Source: Bradyrhizobium sp. Ash2021
Lineage (GTDB): Bacteria; Pseudomonadota; Alphaproteobacteria; Rhizobiales; Xanthobacteraceae
Reading direction: 5' to 3'
Length of the DNA stretch: 64,000 nucleotides
Assembly (NCBI RefSeq): GCF_031202265.1
Contig: NZ_CP100604.1
Location: 6,988,501-7,052,500, forward strand
The notes under the pieces were generated by a model, which did no database searches, was not told the origin of the DNA, and saw only the letters and a list, made by a program, of their open reading frames with translations. This document shows positions 44,688-53,849 of this stretch, in pieces; within the stretch, counting starts at the first letter, position 1, and every line of letters starts with the position of its first letter. A program made the translations under genes and the position numbers.

Positions 44688-47039
44688 TTATTCGGCCGCA
44701 AGCGGCTTTGTTGCCTCCGCCTTCAGCTCGGCCCGCGTCTTGGGCTTACCCTTAATTTTGAGGTCGTCGAAATCCTGCCGGTCGCGGACGCTGTTGCGGA
44801 AAATCTGCTCCTTGCCGGGCAGATATTGCAGCGGACAGGCAATCTCCGAGGCGCCATACCAGGCTGCCGCCCGCATTGTGAAAAACGGGTCGACCAGATG
44901 CGGCCGGCCGAGCGCCACCAGATCGGCGCGGCCGGCGGCGAGGATGGTGTTGGCCTGATCTGACGTGGTGATGTTGCCGACGCACATGGTCGCAACCCTG
45001 GCCTCGTTGCGGACCTGCTCGGAAAACGGCGTCTGGAACATCCTTCCGTACACCGGCTGGGCATCGCGCACGGTCTGCCCGGTGGAGACGTCGACCAGAT
45101 CGACGCCGGCCTCGCCGAACGCCCGCGCAATCGCCACCGCGTCGTCGCCGGTGATGCCGCCTTCGGCCCAGTCGGTGGCGGAGATGCGCACCGACATCGG
45201 CTTGTGCGCCGGCCACGCCGCGCGCATCGCCTCGAATATCTCGAGCGGATAGCGCAGCCGGTTGGCCAGCGTGCCGCCGTACTCGTCGCTGCGCTGGTTG
45301 GTCAGCGGCGAGATGAAACTCGCCAGGAGATAACCGTGGGCGCAATGCATCTCCAGCATGTCAAAGCCGCAGCGTTCGCCGCGCTCGGCGGCCGCGACGA
45401 ATTCGGCCTTGACGCGATCCATGGCGGCGCGATCCATCTCGCGCGGCACCTGGCTGTCGGGGAAATAAGGAATCGGCGAAGCCGACACGACATCCCAACC
45501 GCCCTGCTCCAGCGGCCGGTCCATGCCGTCCCACATCAATTTGGTCGCGCCCTTGCGGCCGGCATGGCCAAGCTGCAGGCAGATTTTTGCCGCCGAATTA
45601 GCGTGCACGAAATCGACAATCCGCGTCCACGCCGCCTGCTGCTCGTCGTTCCAGAGGCCGGTGCAGCCGGGCGTGATGCGGGCGTCGCGGCCGACGCAGG
45701 TCATCTCGGTGAAGATCAGCCCGGCGCCGCCGATGGCGCGCGAGCCGTAATGCACCAGATGGAAATCGCCGGGCACGCCTTCCTTTGCCGAATACATGCA
45801 CATCGGCGACACGACGGCGCGGTTGGCCACTTCCATCTCGCGCAGCTTCAGCGGCTGGAACATCGGCGCCAGCGGCTTGTCGATATCGACGTCAAAGCCT
45901 TTGGAGCGGACCTGGCGGGCAAACGCCTTGTCGACTTGCATGACAAAATCCGGCGCGCGGAGCGTGAGATTGTCGTAGGTAATCGCCTTGGCGCGGGTCA
46001 TGACCCCGAACGCGAATTGCACGGGATCGAAATCCCAGAACCGGTCGACATGCTCGAACCACACCAGCGAGACGTCGGCGGCGTGCTGGGTCTTCTCGAC
46101 TTCCTCGCGCCGGCCGTGCTCGTATTTCTGCAAGGCGGCGTCGACCGTCGGTGAACCCGCCATCGCCTCGGCCAGCGCAATGGCGTCTTCCATCGCGAGC
46201 TTGGTGCCGGAGCCGATCGAGAAATGCGCCGTCGCCTTGGCGTCGCCGAGCAGCACCATGTTGTCCTTGACCCAGCGCTCGCTGCGGATCATCGGGAAAT
46301 TGCGCCACATCGAGCGGTTGGTCAGCAGCGGATGGCCTTCGAGGAACCAGCCAAAAATCTCCGCCATGCGATCGGCGGATTGCCGTTCGCTCAGGCCCTC
46401 GAGCCCGGCACGCTGGAACGTCTCGGCATCGGTCTCGAAGATCCAGGTCGAGCGGCCGGCCTCGTATTGATAGGCGTGGGCGATGAACGGGCCCCACTCG
46501 GTCTCCTGGAAGATGAAGGTGAAGGCATCGAGCGGCCGGGTCGAGCCCATCCATGCGAATTTGTTGGAGCGCAGGTCGACCTCGGGGTTGAAATGATCGG
46601 TGTATTTGTCGCGGAAGCGGCTGTTGATGCCGTCGGCCAGCACGATCAAATCGGCATCGGCGAACCGGCGCTCGTCGTCGACGTCGGTTTCGAACAACAG
46701 CGTGACGCCGAGTTCGCGCGCCCGTTCCTGCAGGATCAACAGCAACATGCGGCGCGAGCAGCCGCAAAAGCCGTTGCCGCCGACGCGGTGCACCGTGCCG
46801 CGGAAATGCACGGCGATGTCGTCCCAATAGGCGAACTCCTCGGTGATGCGGCGGTAGCTCGGGGAATCGTATTTCTCGAAATTGTCCAGCGTCGCATCGG
46901 AGAACACCACGCCGAAGCCAAAGGTGTCGTCGGCGCGGTTGCGCTCGTAGACCGTGATCTCGGCCTGCGGCCGCTGTTTTTTCAGCAGGATCGCGGCATA
47001 GAGACCGGCCGGTCCGCCACCGATGATCGCGATCTTCAT
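44688..47039 (-). CDS. two-domain salicylyl-CoA 5-hydroxylase / 2-aminobenzoyl-CoA monooxygenase-reductase
   Basis: 783 residues, a natural fusion. Residues 1-390 form a FAD hydroxylase ([17 protein letters not shown], then [18 protein letters not shown]); residues from about 400 form an Old Yellow Enzyme domain ([65 protein letters not shown]). This pairing is that of 2-aminobenzoyl-CoA monooxygenase/reductase of Azoarcus evansii and of salicylyl-CoA 5-hydroxylases: hydroxylation of the CoA-bound ring, then, in the first case, reduction to a non-aromatic product. It is the key enzyme of the catabolic region. Which aromatic acid is used cannot be settled from sequence. Confidence 0.88.
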   Translation of the reverse strand: MKIAIIGGGPAGLYAAILLKKQRPQAEITVYERNRADDTFGFGVVFSDATLDNFEKYDSPSYRRITEEFAYWDDIAVHFRGTVHRVGGNGFCGCSRRMLLLILQERARELGVTLLFETDVDDERRFADADLIVLADGINSRFRDKYTDHFNPEVDLRSNKFAWMGSTRPLDAFTFIFQETEWGPFIAHAYQYEAGRSTWIFETDAETFQRAGLEGLSERQSADRMAEIFGWFLEGHPLLTNRSMWRNFPMIRSERWVKDNMVLLGDAKATAHFSIGSGTKLAMEDAIALAEAMAGSPTVDAALQKYEHGRREEVEKTQHAADVSLVWFEHVDRFWDFDPVQFAFGVMTRAKAITYDNLTLRAPDFVMQVDKAFARQVRSKGFDVDIDKPLAPMFQPLKLREMEVANRAVVSPMCMYSAKEGVPGDFHLVHYGSRAIGGAGLIFTEMTCVGRDARITPGCTGLWNDEQQAAWTRIVDFVHANSAAKICLQLGHAGRKGATKLMWDGMDRPLEQGGWDVVSASPIPYFPDSQVPREMDRAAMDRVKAEFVAAAERGERCGFDMLEMHCAHGYLLASFISPLTNQRSDEYGGTLANRLRYPLEIFEAMRAAWPAHKPMSVRISATDWAEGGITGDDAVAIARAFGEAGVDLVDVSTGQTVRDAQPVYGRMFQTPFSEQVRNEARVATMCVGNITTSDQANTILAAGRADLVALGRPHLVDPFFTMRAAAWYGASEIACPLQYLPGKEQIFRNSVRDRQDFDDLKIKGKPKTRAELKAEATKPLAAE

Positions 47040-47257
47040 GCGCCGCTCCGAAGCAGGTTATGGGCCATCCGGATATTGTTTTAACCCTAAAACAATTTTC
47101 CGGCAAGCCCCTTCACCGCCTCCGTCCTCATCCTGAGGAGCGGCCATTTTGGCCGCGTCTCGAAGGATGGGCCGCGGGCACATGGTTCGCCCGGCGATGC
47201 GAAGCATCGTCCGGAGACGGCGCAAGAGCGCCTCCTCACCATGAGGGAGGGATCGGC

Positions 47258-48094
47258 TCAATTGCCCTGGAACGCCGGCGTCAGCTTGCGCGAAAATGCC
47301 TCGAACGCCCGGGCGAAATCCTCGGTGGTCATGCACAGGGCTTGCGCCACGGCTTCGGCCTCGATCGCCTCTTCGACCGACATCGCCCATTCCATCGCCA
47401 GCATCCGCTTGGTCATGGTGTTGGCGAAGGTCGGGCCTTCGGATACCTGCCTGGCCAGCAATTGGGCCTGCGCCAGCACGTGATCGGGGGCGACGATGCG
47501 GCTGAAGAAGCCCCAGCGCTCGCCCTCCTCCGCGGTCATGAAGCGGCCGGTGTACAGCAGTTCCGAGGCGCGCGACTGTCCGATGATGCGCGGCAGGATC
47601 GCGCACGCGCCCATATCGCAGCCGGAAAGGCCGACCTTGTTGAACAGGAACGCGACCTTGGCGCCGACCGCGGCCAGCCGCATATCCGAGGCCATCGCGA
47701 TGATCGCGCCGGCGCCGGCGCAGATGCCATCGACGGCCGCGATAATCGGCTGCGGGCAGGCCCGCATCGCCTTGACCAGATCGCCGGTCATGCGGGTGAA
47801 GGCGGTGAGGCCCTTGGTGTCCATCTGCACCAACGGCCCGATGATCTCGAACACGTCGCCGCCCGAGGAGAAGTTTCCGCCGGCCCCTGACACGACGATG
47901 GTCTTGACCTGGTCGTCCATCGCGCAGGCGCGGAAGAAATCCGTCAGCTCGCGGTAGCTGTCGAAGGTCAGCGGATTTTTTCGCTCGGGACGGTTCAGCG
48001 TCACGGTGGCGACGCTGTCGACCACCGCCAGCAGGAAGTGCTTTGGCGTATAGTCCGCCAGCGGCAGCGTCACGGGATTGGCCGGCTTGCTCAT
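47258..48094 (-). CDS. enoyl-CoA hydratase/isomerase family protein
   Basis: 278 residues. Crotonase-fold motifs are present: [20 protein letters not shown] for the first oxyanion loop and [20 protein letters not shown] for the second, then [19 protein letters not shown]. The usual paired Glu residues are not obvious, so hydratase, isomerase or ring-opening hydrolase activity are all possible. It lies upstream of the two-domain monooxygenase/reductase gene (218 bases, with a repeat) and should act on the CoA-bound ring product. Confidence 0.88.
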   Translation of the reverse strand: MSKPANPVTLPLADYTPKHFLLAVVDSVATVTLNRPERKNPLTFDSYRELTDFFRACAMDDQVKTIVVSGAGGNFSSGGDVFEIIGPLVQMDTKGLTAFTRMTGDLVKAMRACPQPIIAAVDGICAGAGAIIAMASDMRLAAVGAKVAFLFNKVGLSGCDMGACAILPRIIGQSRASELLYTGRFMTAEEGERWGFFSRIVAPDHVLAQAQLLARQVSEGPTFANTMTKRMLAMEWAMSVEEAIEAEAVAQALCMTTEDFARAFEAFSRKLTPAFQGN

Positions 48095-48153
48095 GGAATC
48101 TCCTTGCGACTACATCTTTGCTGGATGGCTGGACGGCGCGTCATTTCGCCCGG

Positions 48154-48915
48154 TCATATTTCTCCGCCGGCGACGGCGATGGCCTGGCCGGTCACTGAGC
48201 CTGCGCCCTCGCCGCACAGCCAGAGCACGGCGTCGGCGACTTCCGACGGCGCCACCAGGCGGCCCTGCGGATTGTGCTTTGCCAGTTCCGCCGTGGCCTG
48301 CTCACGGCTGCGGCCGGTCTTGCGCATGATGTTGTCGATGCTGCCTTCGAGCAGATCGGTTTCGGTAAAGCCCGGACAGACCGCGTTGACGGTGACGCCG
48401 CTTTTGGCCGTCTCCAGCGCCAGCGAGCGCACCAGGCCGATCACCGCATGTTTGGCCGCAGCGTAGGCGCTGACATAGGCATAGCCCTTGAGGCCGGCGG
48501 TGGAGGCGACCGCGACAATGCGTCCGCGGCGGCGCTCGACCATGCCAGGCAATACCGCCTGCGCGGCATGCACCACGCCCATGAAATTGATATCCATCAT
48601 GCGGGCAAACAGCGCCGCATCGGATTTGCCGAACGGTGCGGATTCGGCCGCGCCCGCGTTGGCGATCAGGATGTCGATGGGCTGCCGCACGGCGGCTTGC
48701 GCGATCGCCGCGCCGACGGAGGCCTGATCCGCGACATCGGCGACGGCGGCGAAATGCGCGGCGCCCAGGGCTACGGCGTTATCCAGCGTTTCGCGGTTGC
48801 GGCCAAGCACGGTGACGGTCGCGCCCGCCTGCACCAGCGCCGATGCGATCGCGCGGCCGATGCCCCGTCCACCGCCCGTGACGAGCGCATGCGAGAAACG
48901 CGGCAGTCCGGACAT
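48154..48915 (-). CDS. short-chain dehydrogenase/reductase (SDR)
   Basis: 253 residues, standard SDR size. TGGGRGIGRAIASAL gives the cofactor motif, LIANAGAAES the structural Asn-Ala-Gly, and VASTAGLKGYAYVSAYAAAK the catalytic Ser, Tyr and Lys. It probably oxidises a 3-hydroxyacyl-CoA or cyclic alcohol intermediate made by the hydratase and monooxygenase encoded downstream. It starts the minus-strand run, and the region between it and the divergent cupin gene (48916-49082) is the likely promoter region for both. Confidence 0.88.
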   Translation of the reverse strand: MSGLPRFSHALVTGGGRGIGRAIASALVQAGATVTVLGRNRETLDNAVALGAAHFAAVADVADQASVGAAIAQAAVRQPIDILIANAGAAESAPFGKSDAALFARMMDINFMGVVHAAQAVLPGMVERRRGRIVAVASTAGLKGYAYVSAYAAAKHAVIGLVRSLALETAKSGVTVNAVCPGFTETDLLEGSIDNIMRKTGRSREQATAELAKHNPQGRLVAPSEVADAVLWLCGEGAGSVTGQAIAVAGGEI

Positions 48916-49082
48916 GCATTGGCCTCCCCGAATGAATTCGTCAAAGTGCGGCCTGAAGCCGGTAACGCATATATTTTAAACTTCAAGCTTTGGCAAGAAA
49001 GGGACCGGCGAAGCGATCGGGCATGCTTGACAGCGGGACCGCCGCAGGTAGCGTCGCCCCAACCAGCACAGGGATGAGGTCG

Positions 49083-49532
49083 ATGGCAGCGCTCGAAAAA
49101 GGCATTACGCGGAACGGAACGGGCTATTCCGGCAAGACCTGGAACATCCTTGGCCAGGTCTATTTCCCGAAGGCGGTGACGGATTCGACCTTCGCGTTCG
49201 AGACCAACAGCGATCCCGGCCAGTTCGTGCCCGTGCACATTCACCCGACCCAGGACGAATTCATCCTGGTGCAGGACGGCATGCTCGATCTGAAGCTCGA
49301 CGGCGTCTGGGTGCAGGCCAAGGCCGGCGATCTGGTGCGGCTGCCGCGCGGCATCCCGCACGGTTATTTCAACAAATCCGACAAGCCGGCACGCGCCTTG
49401 TTCTGGGTCTCGCCAACGCAGAAGCTGGAGGCGCTGTTCAACCAGCTGCACAATCTGACCGACGTCGGCGAGATCGTCCGCATCTCCGCCGAGCATGAAG
49501 TGAATTTTCTGCCGCCCGAAGCCAACGAGTGA
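49083..49532 (+). CDS. cupin-domain protein (copy 2)
   Basis: 149 residues from the ATG at 49083; in-frame starts at 48990 and 49074 are possible. Cupin motif 1 is VPVHIHPTQDEFILVQDGML and motif 2 is GIPHGYFNKS. It is a clear paralogue of the cupin at 42013-42468, and both lie next to the aryl-CoA genes. Divergent from the SDR gene. A role in processing a ring intermediate is likely, reaction unknown. Confidence 0.8.
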   Translation: MAALEKGITRNGTGYSGKTWNILGQVYFPKAVTDSTFAFETNSDPGQFVPVHIHPTQDEFILVQDGMLDLKLDGVWVQAKAGDLVRLPRGIPHGYFNKSDKPARALFWVSPTQKLEALFNQLHNLTDVGEIVRISAEHEVNFLPPEANE

Positions 49533-49541
49533 GCGCAGAGC

Positions 49542-50636
49542 TCAGGCGGAAACGCCGCCAGCTTGCGCCTTGACGTCGTCGACCGGAGCCATGCCGGCCC
49601 AGGCCCGCGCGATCAACTCACGGATCGCATCGCGCTCGATCGGCCGCGGATTCCAGTATGGATTCTTCACCGCCAGATCGGCGGCCTGGTCGATATCCTG
49701 CATCCGCATGCCAATTTCGCCGAGCGATCTCTGGATACCGAGCTTGCCGGCGAGTTCGAACAGCCCGCCGGCCGCATCGTCCGCACCCAGCGCCTGCGCG
49801 ATCTCGGCCATCGCCTGCGGCTCGGCCGAGGCGTTATAGGCGACCGCATGCGGCAGGATCACCGCGTGGGTCTCGGCATGCGGCAGGTTGAAGGTTCCGC
49901 CGAGCGTGTGGCAGAGCTTGTGGTGAAGCGCCATCCCGACCGCGCCGAGGCAGCTTCCGCACAGCCAGGCGCCATAAAGCGCCTCAGAGCGGGCTTCGAT
50001 ATCGCGCGCGTCGCTTTTGATTTTTGGCAGTGCCCGGGCGAGATTCCTGATGCCTTCCTGCGCCATCAACGAGATGATCGGGTTGCGGTCACGCGCGTAA
50101 AGCGCTTCCACCGCATGCGCGACGGCATTGAGCCCGGAGGTCGCCGCCAGCTGCGGCGGCATCGTCATGGTCAGATCGACATCGTAGATCACCGTCTCGG
50201 GGAGGATCTTTGGGCTCGACTGCGTCGTCTTCAGGCCCTCTCGGGTCTCGCCGAGGATCGGCGTCATCTCGGAGCCGGCATAGCTCGTCGGCACTACGAT
50301 CTGCGGCAGATCGGTTCGCAGCGCAATCGCCTTGCCGAGCCCGGTCGTCGAGCCGCCGCCGATGGCAACGATGCCATCGACCTTCAGCTCGCGGACGTGC
50401 GCCATGGCGCGATCGGTTACGTCCAACGGCGTATGCATCGCCGCCTCGGCGAAAATTCCGGCGGCGCGATCGCCGAGCATCGCGGCAATATGCGAGGCCT
50501 GCGCTGCCTGATTGGGCGTGGCCAGCACCAGCGCCCGCGAAATGCCGAGACGCGCCAGTTCGCCCGGCAGCTGGCTGAGCGTGCCGGCTCCGAATATGAC
50601 CCGCATCGGAGCCGTCTGGTAGGTGAAGCCCTGCAT
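49542..50636 (-). CDS. maleylacetate reductase (iron-containing alcohol dehydrogenase family)
   Basis: 364 residues. The N-terminus MRVIFGAGTLSQLPGELARLG, the glycine-rich VAIGGGSTTGLGKAIAL and PTSYAGSEMTPILGET match maleylacetate reductases; the usual metal-binding His residues appear in ALHHKLCHTLGGTFNLPHAE. It reduces maleylacetate to 3-oxoadipate, the last step of hydroxyquinol or related ring-cleavage routes. The ring-cleaving enzyme that would feed it is not in the window. It is convergent with the cupin gene, nine bases apart. Confidence 0.88.
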   Translation of the reverse strand: MQGFTYQTAPMRVIFGAGTLSQLPGELARLGISRALVLATPNQAAQASHIAAMLGDRAAGIFAEAAMHTPLDVTDRAMAHVRELKVDGIVAIGGGSTTGLGKAIALRTDLPQIVVPTSYAGSEMTPILGETREGLKTTQSSPKILPETVIYDVDLTMTMPPQLAATSGLNAVAHAVEALYARDRNPIISLMAQEGIRNLARALPKIKSDARDIEARSEALYGAWLCGSCLGAVGMALHHKLCHTLGGTFNLPHAETHAVILPHAVAYNASAEPQAMAEIAQALGADDAAGGLFELAGKLGIQRSLGEIGMRMQDIDQAADLAVKNPYWNPRPIERDAIRELIARAWAGMAPVDDVKAQAGGVSA

Positions 50637-50639
50637 CGG

Positions 50640-50900
50640 CTAGGCCGCGCTCGGTTCGGCCAGACGCTCGGCGGCTACGGCCACCCGCGTGCGGCCTGCG
50701 AGCAGGATGATCCCGCCCGCCGCCAGCGCCGCAACGCCAATCGAGATGAACATCGGTAGCGAACTCTGATAGTTCTGTTGCAGCGCGCCCGCCACGAACG
50801 GCCCGAGGATAGCACCGACGCGCCCGACACTCAATTCCATCCCGACCGCCGTTGCCCGCACATTGGTCTCGTAGGATCGTGCTTCGGGAAATCTACGAAA
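50640..50900 (-). pseudogene. C-terminal remnant of an MFS transporter gene
   Basis: About 85 residues in the minus frame, ending three bases before the maleylacetate reductase ATG. The piece NVRATAVGMELSVGRVGAIL, then GPFVAGAL and one or two membrane segments, matches the last two helices of aromatic acid:H+ symporters of the major facilitator family. Upstream of about 50900 the frame loses resemblance. The transporter is truncated and surely inactive; the short gene at 50640-50861 starting from a GTG could still be translated. Confidence 0.7.
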
Positions 50901-51020
50901 GCCTGGGATCGATCGAGCCCGAAATAGAGGCGACGAAAGCCTCGGCCAAGCCGACGCGAAAATCGTCTTTGGACCGGTCGCGACCGAAATTACGCACGAG
51001 AGAATGATCGCTTGATCCGA

Positions 51021-51725
51021 TCACCACTTTTCATTGAACGGACGGAGCTCGGTCAGGAACGACCAGGCTGAGCGGTCCTGGCCGTGGAGATGAAACAGTT
51101 CGTCGGCGATCGCTGCAGGCTTGATGAAAAAATCGTCGGGCTTGCCGCTCATCCGTTTGCGCATCCCCGGCGTGTCGATCACCGCATCGATCAGGATATA
51201 GGCGACGTGCACGCCGGCCGGCCCGAGTTCGCGGGCGATCGATTCGGCGAGAATGCGCTGCGCGGCTTTGGTTGGCGCAAAGCCGGCGAAATCGGCCTTG
51301 CCGCGGATCGACGATGTGTTGCCGGTCACCAGGATGGTGCCCTTGCCGCGCTTGACCATATCCGCCGCCACTTCCCGCGCCAGATACAGCAACCCCATCA
51401 CATTGACCTCGAAATTGCTTCGCAGCATCTGCGGATCGATCTCCTGAAAGTTTCCCCAGCCACCGCCGACCGCATTGTGGACGAGGACATCGGGCGGACC
51501 GAAGCGTTGTCGCACCTCGGCGACAGCGGCCCGCACCGCGCTCTCGCCCGACACGTCGCATGCGATGGCGTGAACGTCGGGAAGCGCCTCCGCAAGCGCA
51601 TTGATCCGTTCCACTGAACGGGCCAACGCCACGACGCGAAATCCGCCGGCTGAAAACCGCCTGACGATGGCCGACCCGGTCGCCGGTCCCACCCCGGTTA
51701 CGATCGCAACAGGTTTTTCGGTCAT
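51021..51725 (-). CDS. atypical SDR lacking the catalytic Tyr
   Basis: 234 residues. The cofactor motif is modified (IVTGVGPATGSAIVRRF) and the active-site block reads SIRGKADFAGFAPTKAAQRI, with Phe where SDR enzymes have Tyr, although the Lys is kept. The Asn-Ala motif is HNAVGGG. A small SDR subgroup in rhizobia shows this Phe, so the change may be ancestral rather than a fresh mutation. Its enzymatic activity is doubtful or altered. The stretch from 50901 to 51020 upstream of it on the map holds no gene I can name. Confidence 0.75.
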   Translation of the reverse strand: MTEKPVAIVTGVGPATGSAIVRRFSAGGFRVVALARSVERINALAEALPDVHAIACDVSGESAVRAAVAEVRQRFGPPDVLVHNAVGGGWGNFQEIDPQMLRSNFEVNVMGLLYLAREVAADMVKRGKGTILVTGNTSSIRGKADFAGFAPTKAAQRILAESIARELGPAGVHVAYILIDAVIDTPGMRKRMSGKPDDFFIKPAAIADELFHLHGQDRSAWSFLTELRPFNEKW

Positions 51726-52297
51726 GTGTCCTCCCCTCGACCCCGCATCGGAATATCCCGCGGGGCCATTATATTATATGTATAATTCAAAAGCCGCAAA
51801 GCCGCCAGGACGCAAAAAGCGTCTCAGCCGGGGCGGCGGCTGAGACGCTTTGGAGATTCCGCCGGATGATCTGATCCGGCGATCGTGGCCACGTTGCCTC
51901 CGATGACAAGACCAACGCCTGGTTACCGGTATTCCCCAATCTTCGCATCCTCTCGATCTCTTCAAGGAATGTTGCGACCGTCGATCGCCGCGATGACGGC
52001 GTCGTGAAGCGAGCAACCAAAATGGCATGAGGCGGCGGGGGGGCACCATTGCCCATTGAATCCGGATCGGATGCAGATTCCCGCCCAATCGATTGATCCG
52101 TCATCGCTACCGCCGGTGCCTGACGCTTCCCACCCTCAACGCGCCGATCGTGCCATTGCACGCCGCATGCGCGCTAGCGCTGCATCTCACGCCGGGTTGA
52201 ACAGCCCTCAATGCCGGCGATCGGAATATCCGGACACGCGCATGAGTCTGGTTGGTGAAAGCGCTGATGCACGGCGCGAACGATACGGAGATGCAAG
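51726..52297. other. non-coding region with a strong hairpin
   Basis: About 570 bases without a supported gene, containing the hairpin at 51817-51850. Open frames at 51787-52161 and 52056-52301 have no recognisable product. It should contain the promoters of the SDR gene on the left and of the small secreted protein on the right. Confidence 0.4.
51817..51850. terminator. perfect 13-bp hairpin
   Basis: AAGCGTCTCAGCC (51817-51829) and GGCTGAGACGCTT (51838-51850) are exact reverse complements around an eight-base GC loop, with AAAA before and TT after. It is a plausible bidirectional terminator although no gene ends next to it; it may also be a relic of a lost gene's end. Confidence 0.5.
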
Positions 52298-52528
52298 ATG
52301 ACCAGATTCACGCTTGTTGGCGTCGCCGCAATTCTGTCAGCCGCGATCGCAACGCCGGTACTCGCCGCTGGACGCGAGACGACCACCAAACCGTGGTTAG
52401 CGCCCGTGGGGCACCGCCAGCCGCGCGTCGCCGATATTCCCGCATCATCTTCGCCATCTCAGCAGAGCCTCGATCAGGAAGACGCGTATGTCGACCGCAA
52501 GATCAGCAACGTTTGCCGAGGCTGCTGA
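52298..52528 (+). CDS. small secreted hypothetical protein
   Basis: 76 residues with a signal peptide of about 23 residues (LVGVAAILSAAIATPVLA). The mature part is polar and ends in VCRGC, a CxxC. A GGAGATGCAAG ribosome site lies just upstream. Followed 45 bases later by a similar small secreted gene. Function unknown. Confidence 0.5.
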   Translation: MTRFTLVGVAAILSAAIATPVLAAGRETTTKPWLAPVGHRQPRVADIPASSSPSQQSLDQEDAYVDRKISNVCRGC

Positions 52529-52573
52529 TCGCCGTGGATTGACGTTGCTATCCACCAGCAAAGGAGCCTGACA

Positions 52574-52819
52574 ATGAAGATCCCGCAAATTTTGACCGCG
52601 CTGTTGCTCGTGGCGTCGCTCGCGGCGCCGGCGACGGCCCAGGAGCGAGTCCACAAGCATAGCCTGCGAGCCCAGACACAGGCAATCGAGGGCCGCGAGG
52701 TCGCGGCACCGCCATGGAGCGCCGCCTGCATGACCGACCACGGCCCAAGCGAGTGCGGCGAGCCAATGTGGATCTACGGCACCCCTGAGGCAATTGCCGC
52801 ATACCGAAATGCGTTCTGA
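52574..52819 (+). CDS. small secreted hypothetical protein
   Basis: 81 residues. Signal peptide about residues 1-22 (LTALLLVASLAAPATA), then a mature region with two Cys (SAACMTDHGPSECGEP) and a C-terminal YGTPEAIAAYRNAF. AAAGGAG precedes the ATG. Such short periplasmic proteins occur repeatedly in Bradyrhizobium. Function unknown. Confidence 0.55.
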   Translation: MKIPQILTALLLVASLAAPATAQERVHKHSLRAQTQAIEGREVAAPPWSAACMTDHGPSECGEPMWIYGTPEAIAAYRNAF

Positions 52820-52860
52820 CAACCCGGTGTCCGGCACCGCAGCACTTGAGAGGAACGCTA

Positions 52861-53191
52861 TGCGCCGAGATCGGATTCATTCACGGACCGTCAACTCGTT
52901 TCGCCGGTCCGCCGGCGGATTTCGAATCGCACGCCTTGTTCGATATGCAGCGGCGGGGCTGGCGATCGTTATTGCCGCCTCGTCTTCGCCTCGGACGGCT
53001 CATGCCCAGGAACATCCGTGGTGCCTGGCGCGGGAAGGCTATCTCTATTGTTTCTACAGGACTCAGCAGCAATCGCCTCCGGCATCGGCGGCTGCGCCCT
53101 CAATCCGCGTTTGCTTTTTTCGATCAAACCGCGCGATTCATGTCCGGGCGCCAGTCGTGTCCTGAACTGGGCATATCCGAGAATACCGTGA
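52861..53191 (+). pseudogene. frameshifted DUF3551-type secreted protein gene
   Basis: Frame 1 from the ATG at 52861 encodes a signal-type segment and then AQEHPWCLAREGYLYCFYRT, the N-terminal half of a DUF3551 protein. From about 53072 the match continues only in the next frame, ASGIGGCALNPRLLF up to a TGA at 53189-53191, which is the family's usual SGIGG-C-NPR ending. One or a few bases were therefore gained or lost near 53065-53075. The gene is probably inactive, or the base call should be checked. Confidence 0.7.
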
Positions 53192-53570
53192 AACCGCCGG
53201 TCTCGGTTTAGCGATGTGGCCGAGGCTTCACTGGCACGCTCTCCAGCGCCCCGAGGGGGCTTGGACAGCGACATCACCTCCAGATCCGGAGGCGCCTGCT
53301 ATAGCGCCACGCCCAAGGCGATCCAGACCGCAAGAGCAATGCACCAGACGATAGCTGTGTATGGGAGAGCGACGCGCATTTGCCCCCCTGTTCGAACGAG
53401 CGAAGCCGACGCGGATGACAATATCGGAACAACGTTCGTTCGCATCTACCCGATTCGGGCCCGCGCGCGAATACCCCAAAAGAGGTACTCCGGGTGCGCT
53501 GCATCCTGCCGAATAGGATGATGTGCTAGGCTAGCTTTTGATTGAATTGATTGCAGCCTGGACTGGCCCG
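53192..53570. other. mostly non-coding stretch with one possible micro-ORF
   Basis: About 380 bases between the DUF3551 relic and the next small gene. The only candidate is the 26-codon minus-strand frame at 53299-53379; otherwise no product is supported. Confidence 0.4.
53299..53379 (-). CDS. possible 26-residue membrane peptide
   Basis: MRVALPYTAIVWCIAL followed by AVWIALGVAL and a stop. The ATG at 53379 is preceded by AGGGGGGC, a strong ribosome site at suitable distance. The peptide is one continuous hydrophobic segment. Short proteins of this kind are often missed. It stands alone, so the evidence is only composition and the ribosome site. Confidence 0.35.
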   Translation of the reverse strand: MRVALPYTAIVWCIALAVWIALGVAL

Positions 53571-53804
53571 ATGAAGTCCAATCTTGCGGTTGGCGTTCGC
53601 GTTCGAATGAGCGCACTCGGTGCGTCGCGCTGTGCGCGCCTCGCCAACAAGACGGGCACGATTGTCGGAGGAAGCGTGTACGCCAACAGCGTCAGCGTCC
53701 TGTTCGATGGAAATCGAACACGGACCACAATTCATCGTGAATACGTCGAAGTGTTGCTGCCGGGCCTGGACACAACGCGAGACAGCACGGCGGCGCCGCG
53801 CTGA
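53571..53804 (+). CDS. small hypothetical protein, SH3-like beta pattern
   Basis: About 77 residues from the ATG at 53571 (another in-frame start at 53538). VGVRVRMSALGASRCARLAN, then GTIVGGSVYANSVSVLFDGN and HREYVEVL give alternating strands like a small beta barrel of the SH3/KOW type. I have seen similar short proteins in Bradyrhizobium but can name no function. It lies convergent with the glmS relic. Confidence 0.5.
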   Translation: MKSNLAVGVRVRMSALGASRCARLANKTGTIVGGSVYANSVSVLFDGNRTRTTIHREYVEVLLPGLDTTRDSTAAPR

Positions 53805-53849
53805 GCCCGGCATAAAGCGAGGTGCCACAGGCCGTGATCGACACGCGAT

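Noticed and set aside
43081..44958. 625-codon open frame on the plus strand
   Set aside because: Antisense to the FAD monooxygenase, which has all flavoprotein motifs; the frame has Arg/His-rich low-complexity composition.
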